From UMGS1307 sp964523005 (GTDB lineage Bacteria; Bacillota; Clostridia; Oscillospirales; CAG-382): a stretch of 6,737 bases of DNA. Positions 5,921 through 6,737 of this stretch are shown here, piece after piece. A program made the translations under genes and the position numbers. The notes below the pieces were generated by a model. That model did not search any database, had not been told where the DNA came from, and worked only from the letters and a program-made list of their open reading frames with translations. Where the stretch lies: the NCBI GenBank assembly GCA_964523005.1, contig CAZFZL010000082.1:1-6737 (forward strand), written 5' to 3'. How positions within the stretch are numbered: position 1 is the first letter of the stretch; every line of letters starts with the position of its first letter.

Positions 5921-6727
5921 TTAGCTTAACGTATATGCGCCGCGTATCATAACAGTACACGAGCCGCTGACAGATATCATCGATGAGCCGGTAAAAACGG
6001 TGTTGTCAGAATAGGCTGTGAACAATTCGCCGTTTCCTACGGGACTTCCGGCAGTTACGTTTACGGCGATGCCGTCGGAAACGATCATCATACCGTTGAT
6101 AAGTATTATTTCGCAGTCGCCCGCCGCTGTAAGCCTGTCGCCGCGGTTGAGAGTGAGCTGTACGAAGCTGCCGCCGCTCTGAAGCGCCTGCCTGAGGTCG
6201 TCGACACTGTCATATCCGAGATCGTTTGCGAGAGACTTCTTCGTCTGCTCGGTTATCTTCTCAACGTGCTCAAGCTTTTCTCTGAGCGCGTCAGTGGATG
6301 CGATGTTCAGACTTTGCATGAGCTTCGAGATCGCTTCGTTGGCGATGGCGTTTCTGTCAGCCTCCGTAATCGTCGTAGTGGTGAACGCCGTTTTTGCCTT
6401 CGACCATGATGAATAACCGAAGGACGAAAGGACGGATGCTTTCGCCTTGCTGATGATTCCTTCTTCATCGACGGCGCTGTTGCTGAGCGCTTCCTTGAGC
6501 GCGTCGTACGACGCATAGCCGAGATCGTCAAGTATTTCCTGCTTTACCCTATTGAGGTACACCTGGTCGAGGTAGCTGAGCGTGACTATCGGGTCATCGG
6601 CAGGGTCGTACGCTGACGCCATCACGCTGCCAAGCGCAAATATCATCAAGCCTGCAACGACAGCCGCAAGTATGCGTGAAGTTTTTTCTTTTACTGTCGA
6701 CCGATTTATTGCTTTATGCAGTTTCAT
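5921..6727 (-). CDS. Exported repeat protein of unknown function (four LGYxSxDxLRxAL motifs plus C-terminal beta domain)
   Basis: 268 aa; I do not recognise a named family for the whole protein. The basic N-terminus (KLHKAINRSTVKEKTSR) is followed by a hydrophobic core (19-35) and ASA|YDP, a good signal peptidase I site after residue 39. The mature protein has two parts. Residues 61-182 hold four degenerate helical repeats, each carrying an LGY-like turn (70, 104, 141, 171). Residues 187-268 are beta-rich: FVQLTLNRGDRLTAAGDCEIILINGMM, ending SCTVMIRGAYTLS. From memory, this pattern resembles small C-terminal domains of secreted clostridial proteins ('G..l....teIilrsG...v.g.Y'). It contains two cysteines, C205 and C257. 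The gene lies 18 bp before the SpoIID-like enzyme, so the two exported products are likely made together; a wall-binding or partner role is inference. Only 10 nt upstream of the ATG are in the window, so no ribosome site can be judged. Confidence 0.8.
   Translation of the reverse strand: MKLHKAINRSTVKEKTSRILAAVVAGLMIFALGSVMASAYDPADDPIVTLSYLDQVYLNRVKQEILDDLGYASYDALKEALSNSAVDEEGIISKAKASVLSSFGYSSWSKAKTAFTTTTITEADRNAIANEAISKLMQSLNIASTDALREKLEHVEKITEQTKKSLANDLGYDSVDDLRQALQSGGSFVQLTLNRGDRLTAAGDCEIILINGMMIVSDGIAVNVTAGSPVGNGELFTAYSDNTVFTGSSMISVSGSCTVMIRGAYTLS
6182..6547 (-). repeat. Four degenerate ~21-residue helical repeats in the exported protein
   Basis: Residues 61-182. Cores align as DDLGYASYDALKEAL (67-81), SSFGYSSWSKAKTAF (101-115), QSLNIASTDALREKL (138-152) and NDLGYDSVDDLRQAL (168-182). 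The turn glycine/asparagine positions are 34, 37 and 30 residues apart. Copies 1 and 4 are the best preserved; copy 3 has LNI for LGY, and copy 2 has replaced the DAL with SKA. Each looks like a helix, a GY turn, then a second helix. Confidence 0.8.
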
Positions 6728-6737
6728 ATTTTTGGTA

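Noticed and set aside
6307..6531. 74-aa minus-strand frame in the exported repeat protein
   Set aside because: Its Arg/Ser/Thr-rich translation is the expected frame-shifted reading of the repeat gene; the main frame has a signal peptide and aligned repeats.

Overview
The window is a compact block of six genes, all on the minus strand, so transcription runs from high to low coordinates. Gaps are very short: 18 bp, a 23-bp overlap, 48 bp, 12 bp and 48 bp. No stretch over 300 bases lacks a gene. Base composition looks near 50% GC. A RicT/YaaT-type PSP1 protein next to holB, a SpoIID/LytB-domain protein, a YaaO-type decarboxylase and AGGAGG-like ribosome binding sites all point to a Firmicute. 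The best guess is a mid-GC member of the Clostridia, such as an Oscillospiraceae- or Christensenellales-like gut or anaerobe lineage. The assignment is by family content only, not by a marker gene.

In transcription order: (1) 6727-5921, an exported 268-aa protein with four degenerate copies of a 'LGYxSxDxLRxAL' helical motif and a C-terminal beta-rich domain. (2) 5902-4154, an exported SpoIID/LytB-type peptidoglycan lytic enzyme with an acidic, serine-rich octapeptide-repeat linker after the signal sequence. (3) 4176-2962, a compact Orn/Lys/Arg decarboxylase-family PLP enzyme whose start overlaps the end of gene 2. (4) 2913-1936, holB, the clamp-loader delta' subunit. (5) 1923-1003, ricT, a PSP1-domain iron-sulfur protein. 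(6) 954-1, the N-terminal 318 residues of an AlgI-like MBOAT O-acyltransferase that runs off the window edge.

The core decarboxylase-holB-ricT order matches the yaaO...holB-yaaT neighbourhood known from Bacillus subtilis. Here tmk, which normally sits between the decarboxylase and holB, is absent. In the 48-bp gap before holB, extending into the decarboxylase stop region, there is a good sigma-A-type promoter: TTGAAT, 17 bp, TATAAT. Its spacer holds a perfect 12-bp palindrome, so holB-ricT-MBOAT may be transcribed apart from the upstream envelope genes.

The flanks (genes 1, 2 and 6) are cell-envelope functions: an exported repeat protein, a glycan-cleaving enzyme and a wall or exopolysaccharide acylation enzyme. 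The central part is housekeeping. I see no mobile element, CRISPR array, RNA gene or defence system. The most unfamiliar item is the exported four-repeat protein directly ahead of the SpoIID-like enzyme.
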